Counted from the first letter of the stretch, positions 32,073-43,743 are shown. The stretch: 64,000 nt of DNA from Saussurea involucrata (GCA_033807775.1 CM066321.1:45236850-45300849); one strand, 5' to 3'. A program made the numbers and translations. The notes: generated from the sequence alone by a model not told the origin.

Positions 32073-34247
32073 ATGGCATCTTCTGACATTCCCAAGAACA
32101 CCAACGCTGAAAACACTTCTGCTGATGACACTGCTGAGGAAATGGACATCTTCAAGGCTCCTCAAGTCAAATTTGCCCTTGACAAACTGGATTGGACTAA
32201 GGTGAACAACCTCTATGCGCTTCTCGAGTTTCCTCCTCGAAAGCAAGTCACACATCTAGCTGATGCTGTGAACTTCCTAAAGAATTGCTGCATCTCCACA
32301 GCCCTGACCATAACACCTCCTGCACATCAGCTTTTGCTCTCACAATTCTGGTACTCAGCCAGACACTCTCAGCTACCCTCAGCCAAAGACCCCTCCAAAA
32401 CAATCGATTGCATCCTCTGCGATATCGAATATGGCACCATGAAGATTACCCCTGCCATAATTCGCAAAGCTCTCAGCCTTCCCATCGCCACCAAGGAAAA
32501 ACCCTTTGTTCCCCTTCCTGACCCCAAGAAAAACTCAGACAGGGAAGCCATCATTGCATTTTTCGATGCAATGGGCTATGTATGGGAAATCGGCATAGAC
32601 ATGAAGCCCGAGAAGAAGCTGACGATTATCAAGAAATCGAAAATGCCCAGCGAGATGAATTTCATCTTCGCCCACTTGATCAGCTGCATGACTGCAAAGA
32701 GCGGCTCCTCTGACCAAGCCGCTAAGCCTCAACAAGCAATGGGATATGCTTTGCTGAAAGGTCTCAACATAGACTGGGCATCAATTATCTATGATGACCT
32801 GGTTCTCAGAGTAGACATCGTCGCTGACAGACCTCCATGGGTTCCATATCCTCGGTTCATCAGGGCTATTTTCCAAAGAGGCCTGAAAGACAGCTACCCA
32901 GAAGAGGGTGACCTGAAACTCTCTCAGGTCGGCCCTAAAATACTCGACTTCTAACCAGTGGCGAATGAGGTACGTCTTTCTACACTCTTGACTCTTCTTA
33001 ACCCTACTACTTCTTCTACTTCTGCAGCTCCTTCAGCGGACAAACCCACCGCTGATACCCCGGCAGCTACCTCCATTCCTCTTAAAAGGAAACATTCTGA
33101 CACCCACCTTGGTTCCAAAAGAACTAAGAAGACCAAGGAGCAACCCAAGCAATCTCCTGCTAAAAACTCCTCAGCTCCTCCTGTTGAGCTGAAGGAAAGT
33201 TCAGTGGTACGCTCTGCCACACCTGAACAAGCCATCCCTTTAATCCCGACCTCAGCATCTCCAAACGTTGAGGTTACAAACTTGGAAACTACCCAACCTC
33301 CCTCAGTCTCTCAAAAGACTGATGAAGTGATTCTCAGCGATTCCAACGCTGAACTCGGTAACCAACCTCCTTTCTTACCCTTCGCTTCTCCCTCCACTCA
33401 TTTGGACCCCACTCCAGTTATCACAGCTGCACCTGTCATTCCTCCAGGAGCAAATGGAACGACGGAAGTAGGACCTGCAGAGCTGTCCATACGTCCACGT
33501 ACTCTCGCTGACGATATGGAACTTTACTCAGGAACCCGTGATTTTGATGAATTCACCAATCCTCCTGCAGGTACTCACCAATCCCTATACACTGTTCCTA
33601 AACCCCAAACTTCTGAGCTTTCCTCTGTTCACAAGTTTTTATATGTTACAGGTCCTAACTTGAGAGACATCAATACATCTCTGAAGACAGTAGAGACAAC
33701 GCTGACTGGTCTCACGTCTACTCTTTCCGGCAACTCTTCAGCTGTAACAACCGCTGGAGAAAATCTCTTAAAACTTACAACCGAAGTCGGAAAGAATGCC
33801 TCCAAAGCTGACATGGAGAAGGTTGATCAATCTCTGAGCAACTTTGCCAAAGTTCTCGCTGACATCTACACAGACTACCTTGACATCAAGAAATCTGTAG
33901 ACACCATGTCCAGCGAAGTCACAACGCTGAAGACATCGGTTGGCACACTCAAAGGTGATATGTCTGCTGTAAAGACTGATGTCAGTTCAGTAAAAACTGA
34001 TATGAGTTCTGTGAAGAATGATGTCAACACGATGAAGAATGACATCTCTTCAATTCAGAACTTGTTAAAGCAGATTCTGACCAACACGACCGCCCCTGCA
34101 CCTGCCCCTGCACCTCCATCTTTTACTACGGCGGATCATTATGAACTTGTAAAGATCAATCCTGGTATTTCTGACATGGAAAACAGATTATCAGCGATTG
34201 AAATGTTTATAGGGATCCCTGGCCAAGAAGACAGGGAAACCACCCGA
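32073..34247 (+). pseudogene. Element A third gene, exon 1 up to the B insertion
   Basis: The start is MASSDIPKNT. The N-terminal domain (residues 1-295) contains DWTKVNNLYALLEFPPRK, LSQFWYSARHS, MKITPAIIRKAL, FFDAMGYVWE, SGSSDQAAKP-x-MGYALLKG and YPRFIRAIFQ, followed by KKxKEQ basic clusters. A heptad-repeat region (about 550-680) has SSVKTDM-type repeats one heptad apart. TAA at 32952-32954 replaces a Lys codon (AAA in B). The frame otherwise stays open to the TSD of B and resumes at 47224. It has no recognisable enzymatic domain; it occupies the env-like position of Sireviruses. Confidence 0.82.
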
Positions 34248-35219
34248 TGTTGGTCCCGAAGGCCTATACAAGTTTGTAGAAGGGGGGGGGGGGTTGAATA
34301 CAAACACACAGATTTACTTTTCTAAATTGTTTATTGATAAATCATTAACAATTTACAGCTTGTTGCGGAAACAAGATTAAGGATAAATCATTAACAATTT
34401 ACAGCTTGTTGCGGAAACAAGGTTTCTTGCACTAAGAAAGATAAGGAAATTACTAATAATAACCTATCTTGAGATAAGAGATTGAACTTGTCCAGAGTTA
34501 GCAAGATACTTCAAATAATGTGGGTTCATCTCTTTATATACTGCATGCATTTAATGCAAGTCAGTATACACTTTACACGTGTCATCAGCTGGTTGGTTGC
34601 ATGTCATTGACCTTGGTTGACAACCTTAGTAGCCGCATGGATGAACAATGTAGTATCAGAGTGGTTGTACGATTTCAGACAGTCGGAGGTTCTTTTCTGA
34701 CATTTCGTATGGAGTCGTGCAAGGGAGGTTAAGACAAAAGTACTTTGTACGGAGGACTTCATGATCAGCTTTCGTTGATTCAACGATCTATCATTTCATA
34801 TCAGCGAATGATAGAGTTTAGCGATAGCTGAAGTCTTGTACTTGATACTTCACGTTGCGTAGACAAATCTGAGTCTTCGCTGATCCGCATCAGTTCATTA
34901 GGAGACTTGTCGCTGGTTCTTGAGCTTGATCTTCGACTTCAGCGTAGAACCTTTGTTGACGTGAAACTTGTATTCAGGGATCATAAGTAAACAACTAACT
35001 TATCAGCGATCATCATAAAGACTGAACGGACTCAAAGCATTTATGGCGAACAGTTTCGCTGAATGTTTAACTTAAAGAGCGAGAGTTCCTATCAGCGGTA
35101 CTGGAAGATCTTAGTACTTATCAGCGATAGTGAAACTCTGATACATATTGTTTACTTACAATTTTCACTAAGTATATAAGAGAGGGTCATTATCAAATCA
35201 CTGAGGGTTTGGGTCAACA
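34248..35219 (-). repeat. Element B 3' LTR, with a local rearrangement
   Basis: 972 bp, bounded by TGTTGGTCC and GGTCAACA. It differs from the 5' LTR by an exact 40 bp repeat (34336-34375 and 34382-34421) that replaces about 28 bp present in the 5' LTR. A run of 12 G lies at 34282-34293. Confidence 0.95.
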
Positions 35220-35491
35220 ATCTCCCCCTATTTGATTATGACATAGTAACAAAGAAAATTGCTATTAAATGAAAACATAAGGATAAAAAGAACTCATAAA
35301 ATATTTGTCCCTTTTACTGTTTTCTGGGATCTTTTCAGTACTGATGGAGTAAAGTACATTCGCTGAAATCTTTCTTTAAAAACTTTGAATCAGGATACAA
35401 AGAGAAATGAAAAATTACAAGTACAAGCGAAATAAATTACAAGTACAAAAGGATAACTGATAAAATAGATGAAAGAGGCGATCCTATCAGC
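35220..35491 (-). other. Element B 3' untranslated region and polypurine tract
   Basis: The complement of AAATAGGGGGAGAT lies directly at the LTR (35220-35233). The rest is A/T-rich with no gene. Confidence 0.75.
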
Positions 35492-36745
35492 TTACAAAGG
35501 TTCTTCCTTAATGAGAAGTTCATCAAGGGTCATTGATGTGGTGGGAATCATCCAGTTAGGAACGGTTACACCTTGTTTTCTTTTGATCAGCGCTTCTTCA
35601 AAAATCAAGGGTTTCAGATGTCGTGCCTGAGGGTCATTTCTGAAGTCACACCAGTAGATGAGATCTCTGAGCTGTTCGATTGGAGTGATTGGAAGCTCAG
35701 TGATCCGTTGAAAACGCTTTCCACCATCGTAGTCATGAAAAAATATCCCGTAGGGTTCGCTTATGACTTTGCCAGGGATGAAAGTCTCACCAGGAGGAAG
35801 AGATGTGTCAAGCATGGAAATATCAGGATCAGGACCAAGGACTTCAGCACGTGAAAAACCAATACCTGTTTCATTTCGAATGACAGGGCCATCAATTGAA
35901 GATATAGATTTCTTCTTCTTCTTTGCTGAGGCCTTTCTTTTCTGACTTTCGAGAGGAGGAGGAGGAGGAATATCCACACAGGAGTAGACTAAGTCGATTT
36001 GTTTGTTGATCAGCTTTTCAACATGTTCCTTGTATTTCGACTTGGACTTCTGGATGGCTAACCTGATCTCCAACCATTCAGAGAGACCGTACTTCGTTAT
36101 GGCTTCAGCATAGAATTTTTCGGACTTCTTATCTTCTCTGAATATCTCAATTTCAGCAATTGAAATAAGGGTTGTTCTTCCAGAGATGAATACCTTGTTG
36201 ATTTTGGCAGGAGAGTCTCTGTAGTTGACCTTTTCTTTGCACCAGGCTAAAGTTGACTGAGACACAGTTCTCTTTTCTTCAGTTATCTTCTTGGCGTTTT
36301 CCCAGAGCTGACGTTGAACATCAATGGGAACTCTTTTCAGCTTGGGGTCTTTTATTGAACGTTTAGAAAGCTGGATGGCGTATTCTCTGTCTTTTTCTTC
36401 AGCTTCTTTTCTTTCAGCTATTAGACGTTCAGCTCTGAGATGTTCCTTGTATTCCTTTTTGGAAATTCTGAACTTTGGAGGAACTGAAGGAAGTTGATCA
36501 CGCCTCAGAATGATTCGCTGATCCTCGAATCGCTTTATTATCTCCTCTCTTCTTTTCTGATCCTTTTCACTTAGCTTTTGAGGAGCTAAGGAAGGTCTGC
36601 CTCTGTGCGATAGTAGTTGTTCTTCTGGTTCATCAGTCTCAGAGATTAAATCTAAGACTGGGATTATTTCTTCAGCAGCAGCTGGTATTTTTGGTGAAGT
36701 CGCAGTTGTGGAGCCTTCAGCGATATCCTCAAACAGGGGAGAGGA
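35492..36745 (-). pseudogene. Element B third gene, exon 2
   Basis: Open from SSPLFEDIAEG at 36745 to the stop at 35492 (417 codons), in one frame. The features are a charged helix-rich part (KRxEDQRIILRRDQLPS, then KEYKEHLRAERLIAERKEAE), a KKKKK cluster and a conserved C-terminal domain with RNETGIGFSRAEVLGPD, LPPGETFIPGKV and PYGIFF-x-DYDG. It ends LLIKEEPL. It matches A exon 2 closely. It begins immediately after a CTAG that fits a splice acceptor, with no start codon at that position. A methionine used further in is possible but would drop conserved sequence. Confidence 0.75.
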
Positions 36746-36881
36746 CTAGCTGAAACACAGCGATCTTACGAGTAAGAACTTGGGTAGAATCAGATAGAGA
36801 GAATTGGTTCAAGTGTATAGGCTTGGGTAGTAGAACTGATAGGTATGATAGAGGAGGGATGGAGTGAGATGTTTAGCATAC
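36746..36881 (-). other. Candidate intron in the third gene of B
   Basis: Donor GTCAG/GTATGC at 36881, acceptor TTTCAGCTAG ending at 36746, 136 nt, pyrimidine-rich. A stop codon follows the donor within three codons, while both flanking frames join in phase 0. The equivalent 128 nt segment of A (47749-47876) has the same boundaries. Its body is much more diverged than the flanks, as expected for an intron. Confidence 0.6.
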
Positions 36882-39473
36882 CTGACAAACCGGCTTTTCA
36901 AGCAAGATCATCAGATTGTCATCTTCAGCGACGTTTTTGCCTTTGCCTTTCTCAGCTCCAGAGGCTGAGGGCTTTGTCTTTGTCCGCTCCCCTGAAGGTT
37001 CATTTATCGAGATTCCCTTAAGAGCTTTGATCTTTTGAGTAGGTTTGACGATAAAGAAGTCATCGTCATCTTCGTCATCATCATCATCATTCTTTGGAAA
37101 AGAAGATGGTTCATCATCAGGGATGTCGACGGCTTCATCATCTTCTGCTTCGGATTCAGTTTTCTCAGCTTCTTCTTCGAGTTGCTCCCCCTCAGATACA
37201 TAGGCGAGCTTCTCGGTTTCCTCAGGGTTTTCATCTCCCTGAGGTCCAGCGGTGGTTTCTTCAGCATCCTTCTTTTCTCCCCTGATAGATTCATCATGGG
37301 AAAGGTCTTCAGCGCTCTTGGAGAGACCTTCAGCGCTCTTCTCCCCCTCTTTTTCATGATGACTGGGGGAGGAATGGCTAGATTCAGCAGCGTTGGTAGG
37401 TTCTCTGTCTTCTTGGCCAGAGAGACCTACACAAACTTCAATCTTTGCTAATCTGTCTTCAAGGCCAGAAATAGTAGGATTGATCTTCCCGAGCTCAATG
37501 CGATCTGCCGCTGTAAAGTGTTCAGATTCAGGGACAGGGGCAGGAGCAGGTGTATTCGCCTTGTGCAGCAGCTGTTCGATCATCGTCTTCATCGAACCAA
37601 CGTCAGTCTTTACAGAGCTTAAGTCAGTCGTCAGAGTGTTGACATTTGTCTTCACAGCAGACATACCTCCCTCTAGTGTTCCAACCGATGTCTTCAGCGT
37701 TGTAAATTCGCTGGACATGGACGAAACTGAGTTTTTGAGAGAGGTGTAGTCTGTGTAGATATCAGCGAGCACCTTGGCGAAGTCGCTGAGAGTCTTATCA
37801 AGATGCTTCATGTCATCTATGGAAGCCTTCTTCTCCACCACCGTTGTCAGTTTGTTCAGATTCTCTCCAGCGTTTGTTACAGCTGTAGAGTTATTGGAGA
37901 GAGTAGTGGTGAGACCTGTCAGCTTTGTCTCCACAGACTTCAGAGAGGCGTTGATATCTCCCAAATTAGGACCTGTAACATATAAAAACTTGTGAACAGA
38001 GGAAAGCTCAGAAGTTTGGGGTTTAGTCACAGTGTTTATGGGTTGTTGTTTACCTGCAGGAGGATTGGCGAATTCATCGAAATCATGGGTTCCTGAGTAA
38101 AGTTCCATGTCATCTTCAAAAGTGCCCATGGATTTTTCTACAGGTCTTGTCTTCATCATTCCTGGAGAATCAGCTTTATGTTCCGAGGGAATGATGGCAG
38201 CTCCAGTTAGATCTGGAGTAGAGACCAAATGAGTGGAGGGAGGAGCGAAGGATAAGAATGGGGGTTGGGTCGGTTCCAAGTTTGTAACCTCAGCGTTTAG
38301 AGACGCTGAAGTTTGGATAAAAGGGATGGCTTGTCCAGGTGTGGCAGAGCGTACCACTGAACGTTCCTTCAGCTCTGCAGAAAGAGCTGAGGAATCTTCA
38401 ACATGAGATTGATGGGGTTGCTCCTTTGTTTTCTTGATCCTTTTAGAATCAAGTGGGGTAGATGAATGTTTCCTTTTCTTAGAAGGAGAGGATTTTGTGG
38501 CCAGGGAATCAGCGATGGGTATTGTCGCTGAAGGAGCCACAGAAGTAGAAGAAGGGTTGAGAAGAGTTAAGAGGGTAGAAAGACGTACCTCATTTTCAAT
38601 AGGTTTGAAGTCGAGTACCTTAGGGCCAATCTAAGAGAGTTTTAGATCGCCCTCTTGCGGGTAGCTGTTCTTCAGGCCATATTGAAAGATAGCACTGATG
38701 AATCGGGGGTAGGGAACCCAAGCAGGCCTGTCAGCGGCAGAGTCTACTCTTTGCAGCAAGTCATCATAGATGAGAGATGCCCAGTCAATGTGTAGACCTT
38801 TCAGCAGAGCGTATCCCATAGCTTTCTGAGGTTGAGTGGCTTGATCAGAATAGCCGGTCTTGGCAGTCATGCAGCTGATAAGGTGAGCGAAGATGAAGTT
38901 CATCTCGCTGGGCATTTTCGATTTCTTCAGCAGTGTTAGCTTCTTCTCAGGCTTCTTGTCTCTGCCCATTTCTCATACATAGCCCATTGCATCAAAAAAT
39001 GCAATAAGAGCTTCTTTGTCAGCGATCTTCTTATGGTCAGGGAAAGGAACAAAAGGTTTTTCCTTTGTAGCGCTGGGAAAGTTCAGAGCTTTGCGAATGA
39101 TGGCGGGTGTGATCTTTATCGTGCCATATTCAGTATCGCAGAGGATACAATCAACTGTTTTGGAGGGATCTTTGGCGGATGGTAGCTGAGAGTGTCTGGC
39201 AGAGTACCAGAACTGAGATAGTAGCAGCTGACTTGCAGGGGGTGAAATGGTCAGGGTTGTTGAAATGCAGCAATTCTTCAGGAAATTCACAGCATCTGTC
39301 AGATGTGTGACTTGCTTTCGAGGAGGAAACTCGAGAAGCGCAGAAAGGTTGTTTATCTTAGTCCAGTCTAGTTGACCAAGATTGAACTTAACCTGAGGAG
39401 CCTTGATGATTTCCACTTCCTCAGAGTCAGTAGAGAAGTTCTCAGCGGTAGTAGGAATGCTAGATGTTGCCAT
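36882..39473 (-). pseudogene. Element B third gene, exon 1
   Basis: The start is MATSSIPTTA at 39473. Two stops interrupt it: TGA at about 38973 (Trp in A) and TAG at about 38631 (Gln in A). The N-terminal domain matches A (LLEFPPRKQVTHLTD, QFWYSARHS, FFDAMGY, YPRFISAIFQ). The middle has heptad repeats (TTLKTSVGTLEGGMSAVKT). An acidic stretch (DDDDDEDDDD) and a basic EKGKGKN tail follow, ending VCQ at the donor site. Function unknown. Confidence 0.8.
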
Positions 39474-40458
39474 TTCCTGTATTACCAGTTCAACCAAAGA
39501 TTAACAAATAAGAATAATCTTAATGTGGAAAGATTTTCCATTAAGATGGTTCAAATTTTGTCCATTTCATTAAGACAAAATGTATTAATGAAGATTAGGG
39601 TTTTTCTTGATTTTTGAAACGAAATGTAAAACCCATTTTCTTGTTTTCCAGTTTTCTATGAAGAAATAGATTCTGGAAACGAATGAAGAACAAGTTTAAG
39701 ATTTTGCATTTAAACTTGAAGAACAACCATGAAATAGTTGTGTTCATAAAACCACGAAAGAAAAAAAAATGATTTCATTTTACGAATTTCTTTTGTTTGA
39801 TCTTGTTAAAACAATGAGAAGATCGGAAACAAGTTATACGCATTCGGTAATAAATAAGAACATATTAACCTTGATGTTTGATGAAGAAGATGATAAACAG
39901 TTCTTGAAGTTTTTGAAATCACAAATGCAACAGTGAATTCTTTCTTGCGGAGGAAGATTGATCGCGTAAAAGAAAAATATAAACAAAGAATTTGTTTATA
40001 TAGAGATTTTAGAAAGAGAAAATCTTGAGCGGGAAAAGATTTTCATCATGACACGGACACGTGTTTGCATTTGATTGGAAGTTTGAACGAGACGTGCAAA
40101 CGTGTGTCAGGAAGAGAAAACGTGCCGGGGTTTTATCCGTTGTAATGACGTCACAACTGTCCTTTCATATTCTTGGTTGTCTCTGAGGTTTTGAAAAACT
40201 CAGAGATACTTTTGAAAACATGAAGCACTGAATGAAAATATTCAGTGAAGGTTTTAAGAAATTTCAAAAATATCGCTGTTAAGGAAGAGATATTCAGCGA
40301 TGCATTTTGTTTTGAAATCTTGCATTTTCATGCGATTGTCAGAGAGAGTAAACATACCTTGATATCAGTGAATCAAGTTTATTCAGAGAGAAGATGATAG
40401 AATGGGTTATACTAGTTGATTTTATCCTTTCGCTGATCAAAGTGAACCGCTGAAGATT
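39474..40458 (-). other. Element B spacer and leader before the third gene
   Basis: The mirror of 31099-32072 in A, without a gene. A possible 197 nt leader intron (39869 down to 39673, same boundary words as in A) and the promoter-like block lie here. Confidence 0.6.
39996..40153 (-). promoter_or_regulatory. Promoter-like block before the third gene of B
   Basis: TGACGTCA (40146-40153), CCAAT (complement of ATTGG, 40074-40078), CACGTG (40058-40063) and TATATAA (complement of 39996-40002) lie in the same order and spacing as in A. Confidence 0.6.
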
Positions 40459-43400
40459 TTATCCTTCAAAGTTCAACATTCCAAGCTCGCTGATGAGAAA
40501 GTTGAATCTTGTCTCATCAAGAGGTTTGGTAAATAAGTCAGCTAACTGATAATCAGTTAGGATAAAATGAAGTTCTATATCACCATTCATCACATGATCT
40601 CCGATAAAATGATATCTGATTTCTATATGTTTGGTCTTTGAATGTAGTACTGGATTGTTTGCTATAGCGATGGCACTTGTGCTGTCGCAATAGATTGGAA
40701 TTTTGGAGAGCTTAAGATCATAGTCTAGTAGCTGATTTCTCATCCACAAGACTTGAGAACAACAGCTTCCAGCAGCTACATATTCAGCTTCAGCTGTGGA
40801 AGTGGACACTGAATTTTGCTTTTTACTTGTCCAACTTACCAGCTTTCCACCCAGGAGCTGACATCCTCCTGTGGTGCTTTTCCTATCCATTTTGCAACCT
40901 GCAAAATCACTATCTAAATAGGCGGTTAGATCAAATCCTGAATCTTTGGGATACCAAAGACCTAGATTCGATGTACCCTTAAGATATCGAAAGATTCGCT
41001 TTACAACTTTCATATGAGATATCTTAGGTTCAGCTTGATATCGTGCACACAAGCATGTTGCAAACATAATATCGGGTCGGCTAGCTGTAAGATACAATAG
41101 TGAGCCGATCATCCCATGGTACAGCGTGACATTGACAGGAACACCCTTAGTGTCCTTATCAAGTGTCAGCGGTGGTGCCATAGGGTTTTTCATAGCTGAA
41201 CTTTCGGTTAAGTCGAATTTCTTCAGCATATCTTTAACATATTTTCCCTGATTTATGAAAGTTCCTTTCACATTTTGCTTTATTTGAAGACCAAGGAAAT
41301 ATGTTAGTTCACCCATCATGCTCATTTTATACTCATCTTTCATTCTATCAGCGAAACGAGTACAAAGATCAGGGTTAGTAGAACCAAATATAATGTCATC
41401 AACATATATTTGAACTAAAATGATATGACCTTTCACTTTTCTAAAAAATAGAGTTTTGTCAATCTTACCTCGCTCAAAGTTTTCAATATGGAGATAAGTA
41501 GAAAGAGTGTCATACCATGCACGAGGAGCTTGCTTCAAACCATAAAGTGCCTTATCCAGTTTATAAACATAACCTGGACGCTTAGAATCTGAGAATCCTG
41601 GAGGTTGTTCCACATACACTTCTTCATTCAGCTTTCCATTCAGAAACGCTGACTTAACATCCATCTGATGTACTTTGAAGTTTTTGTGTACAGCATATGC
41701 TAAGAATAGACGAATAGATTTAAGTCTTGCTACAGGAGAAAATGTTTCGTCATAATCTATGCCTTCCTCTTGTCTGTATCCTTGAGCAACAAGACGAGCT
41801 TTGTTGTGGGTTACAGTTCCATGCTCGTCCAACTTGTTTCGATAGACCCATTTAGTGCCTATTACTGTTTTATCAGTTGGTCTCCGAACAAGTTTCCAAA
41901 CTTTGTTTCTTTCGAATTCAGTCAGTTCTTCTTGCATGGCGCTGACCCAGTTTGGATCTTTAAGGGCATCATCTACTTTCTTTGGTTCAGTTAGTGAAAT
42001 AAAATTTACAAATAAACAAATATTACCTGCACTTCGTCGAGTCTGAATCCCAGCGTTTGGATCACCAAGAATTTGATCAATTGGATGATTTATAGTCCAT
42101 CGCTGAGTCGGAGCGTGAGACGCTGACTCAAATTGAACTGGAGGAGCTGAAGATGAAGCTTCAGCGACGTCAGGAGTATCAGCCAAGAGAGGAATGGATG
42201 CAGTTGTCATTATATTCTCTGATTGCTGAGAAGTAGATGGAATGTATGAGACATTTGGTTCAGCGTTAGGTATAGTGTTTATAGGAACAGCTGAGACCCA
42301 AGAAGTTTCAGCTTCACTGTTCTGCATATTTGGAATGATAGGACTATCATCTTCTACTGGATGAGCATTAGTGGGAATATCTTCTGAATCACCAAGATGA
42401 GAAAACATCCATTGATTCAGTTCTTCAGTATCAGTGGACGGTTTAGAGTTCGCTGAACGGGATTCGTCAAACGTGATGTGAATAGTTTCTTCTATAGTTT
42501 GTCTTCTACGATTGAAGACTCTGAAGGCTTTGGAAACTGAGGAGTATCCAAGAAAGATTCCATCATCAGCCTTAGGATCAAACTTTCCAAGAGCATCTCT
42601 GTTGTTCAGTATAAAACACTGACATCCAAAGATGTGAAGAAAGCTGATTGAAGGCTTTCTCCCATGAAAGAGTTCATAGACTGTCTTTTTGAATCTTTTA
42701 ACTATCAGCGACCTGTTTTGCGTAAAACAAGCAGTGTTGACAGCTTCTGCCCAAAACTGAGTAGGCAGGTGAGAATCGTTGAGCATTGAACGTGTAGCTT
42801 CAATAATTGTTCTATTTCTTCTTTCAGCGACTCCATTTTGTTGCGGTGTTCTCACTGAAGAAAAGTTGTGAGAAATACCCTTGCTCTCAAGGAAGGAATC
42901 AAGAGAACTGTTTTTGAATTCAGTCCCATGATCACTCCTTATTGAGCGAACGGTCAGATTGTTCAGGGTTTCCATCTTCTGAACAAAATTGATGAGTTCT
43001 TCAGGGGTGTCACTCTTAGAACGGAGAAACATTACCCAAGTGAAGCGAGAGAATTCATCAACTATGACCAGCGTATATTTCTTTCCAGCGATGGATTGTT
43101 TGTTAACAGGGCCAAACAAATCCATATGGAGTAGTTGTAGAGGAGATGACACTGAAGAAACTTGCTTTGATTTAAAGCTTGCTTTGGTCTGCTTCCCTTT
43201 TTCACACGCTGAACATAACGACTCTTTGGCGTATGAATGCTGAGGTAGACCAGTGACTAACTCTTTTGAAGAAAGAGTGTTCAGTGTCTTGAAATTTAGA
43301 TGAGATAGCCTCTTATGCCATAGCCAGTTGACATCAGATGAGGCATTTGAGAAGAAACAGGAGTTCTCAGTGGTTGTTGAGTCCATGTTTATTACATAAA

Positions 43401-43743
43401 CATTTTCCAAACGATAACCGCTGAGAGCTATCTTCTCCTTTTTGTCAGAGACAAAGCAGGATTCTTTAGTAAAGATTACTTTGTTATCCATGTCGCAAAG
43501 CTGACTGATGCTTAGATGATTATGCTTCAGCCCTTCAACATATGCGACTCTTATGAAGGAGGTTGTACCATTTGAAAGTACACCATACCCTCGGGTATGT
43601 CCTTTTCCATTTCCACCGAAAGTCCCAGAGGGACCCTTCTCTTCTTTGTATTCAGCGAGCATGCTTTTCTTTCCAGTCATGTGTCTAGAGCATCCGCTAT
43701 CAAGATACCAGATACACTTCTTAACCTGCAATACAAAGGAAGA
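40459..43743 (-). CDS. Element B pol polyprotein: protease, integrase, reverse transcriptase, RNase H
   Basis: An uninterrupted frame, numbered here from the TTG codon at 43731 (1,090 codons); it actually follows gag in the same frame after a TAA at 43744-43746. Protease LDSGCSRHMTG has the catalytic Asp at residue 11. The integrase zinc motif is H139, H144, C173 and C176. Its catalytic triad is D204, D267 and E303, with 35 residues between the last two. RT has DETFSPVARLKS, KSAFLNG and YVDD at 776-779 (41395-41406). RNase H has AYLDSDFAGC, TAEAEYVAAG and HSKTKHIEIRYHF. It ends ELGMLNFEG. One suspect residue is Leu in the first RNase H block, where A has Ser (AYSDSD). It could still supply enzymes in trans. 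Confidence 0.96.
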   Translation of the reverse strand, partial: SSFVLQVKKCIWYLDSGCSRHMTGKKSMLAEYKEEKGPSGTFGGNGKGHTRGYGVLSNGTTSFIRVAYVEGLKHNHLSISQLCDMDNKVIFTKESCFVSDKKEKIALSGYRLENVYVINMDSTTTENSCFFSNASSDVNWLWHKRLSHLNFKTLNTLSSKELVTGLPQHSYAKESLCSACEKGKQTKASFKSKQVSSVSSPLQLLHMDLFGPVNKQSIAGKKYTLVIVDEFSRFTWVMFLRSKSDTPEELINFVQKMETLNNLTVRSIRSDHGTEFKNSSLDSFLESKGISHNFSSVRTPQQNGVAERRNRTIIEATRSMLNDSHLPTQFWAEAVNTACFTQNRSLIVKRFKKTVYELFHGRKPSISFLHIFGCQCFILNNRDALGKFDPKADDGIFLGYSSVSKAFRVFNRRRQTIEETIHITFDESRSANSKPSTDTEELNQWMFSHLGDSEDIPTNAHPVEDDSPIIPNMQNSEAETSWVSAVPINTIPNAEPNVSYIPSTSQQSENIMTTASIPLLADTPDVAEASSSAPPVQFESASHAPTQRWTINHPIDQILGDPNAGIQTRRSAGNICLFVNFISLTEPKKVDDALKDPNWVSAMQEELTEFERNKVWKLVRRPTDKTVIGTKWVYRNKLDEHGTVTHNKARLVAQGYRQEEGIDYDETFSPVARLKSIRLFLAYAVHKNFKVHQMDVKSAFLNGKLNEEVYVEQPPGFSDSKRPGYVYKLDKALYGLKQAPRAWYDTLSTYLHIENFERGKIDKTLFFRKVKGHIILVQIYVDDIIFGSTNPDLCTRFADRMKDEYKMSMMGELTYFLGLQIKQNVKGTFINQGKYVKDMLKKFDLTESSAMKNPMAPPLTLDKDTKGVPVNVTLYHGMIGSLLYLTASRPDIMFATCLCARYQAEPKISHMKVVKRIFRYLKGTSNLGLWYPKDSGFDLTAYLDSDFAGCKMDRKSTTGGCQLLGGKLVSWTSKKQNSVSTSTAEAEYVAAGSCCSQVLWMRNQLLDYDLKLSKIPIYCDSTSAIAIANNPVLHSKTKHIEIRYHFIGDHVMNGDIELHFILTDYQLADLFTKPLDETRFNFLISELGMLNFEG

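Noticed and set aside
32981..33042. Possible 62 nt intron (GAG/GTACGT to TTCTGCAG) early in the third gene of A
   Set aside because: It is very short, the frame reads through it, and B lacks the acceptor AG at the same place (CTGTGG).
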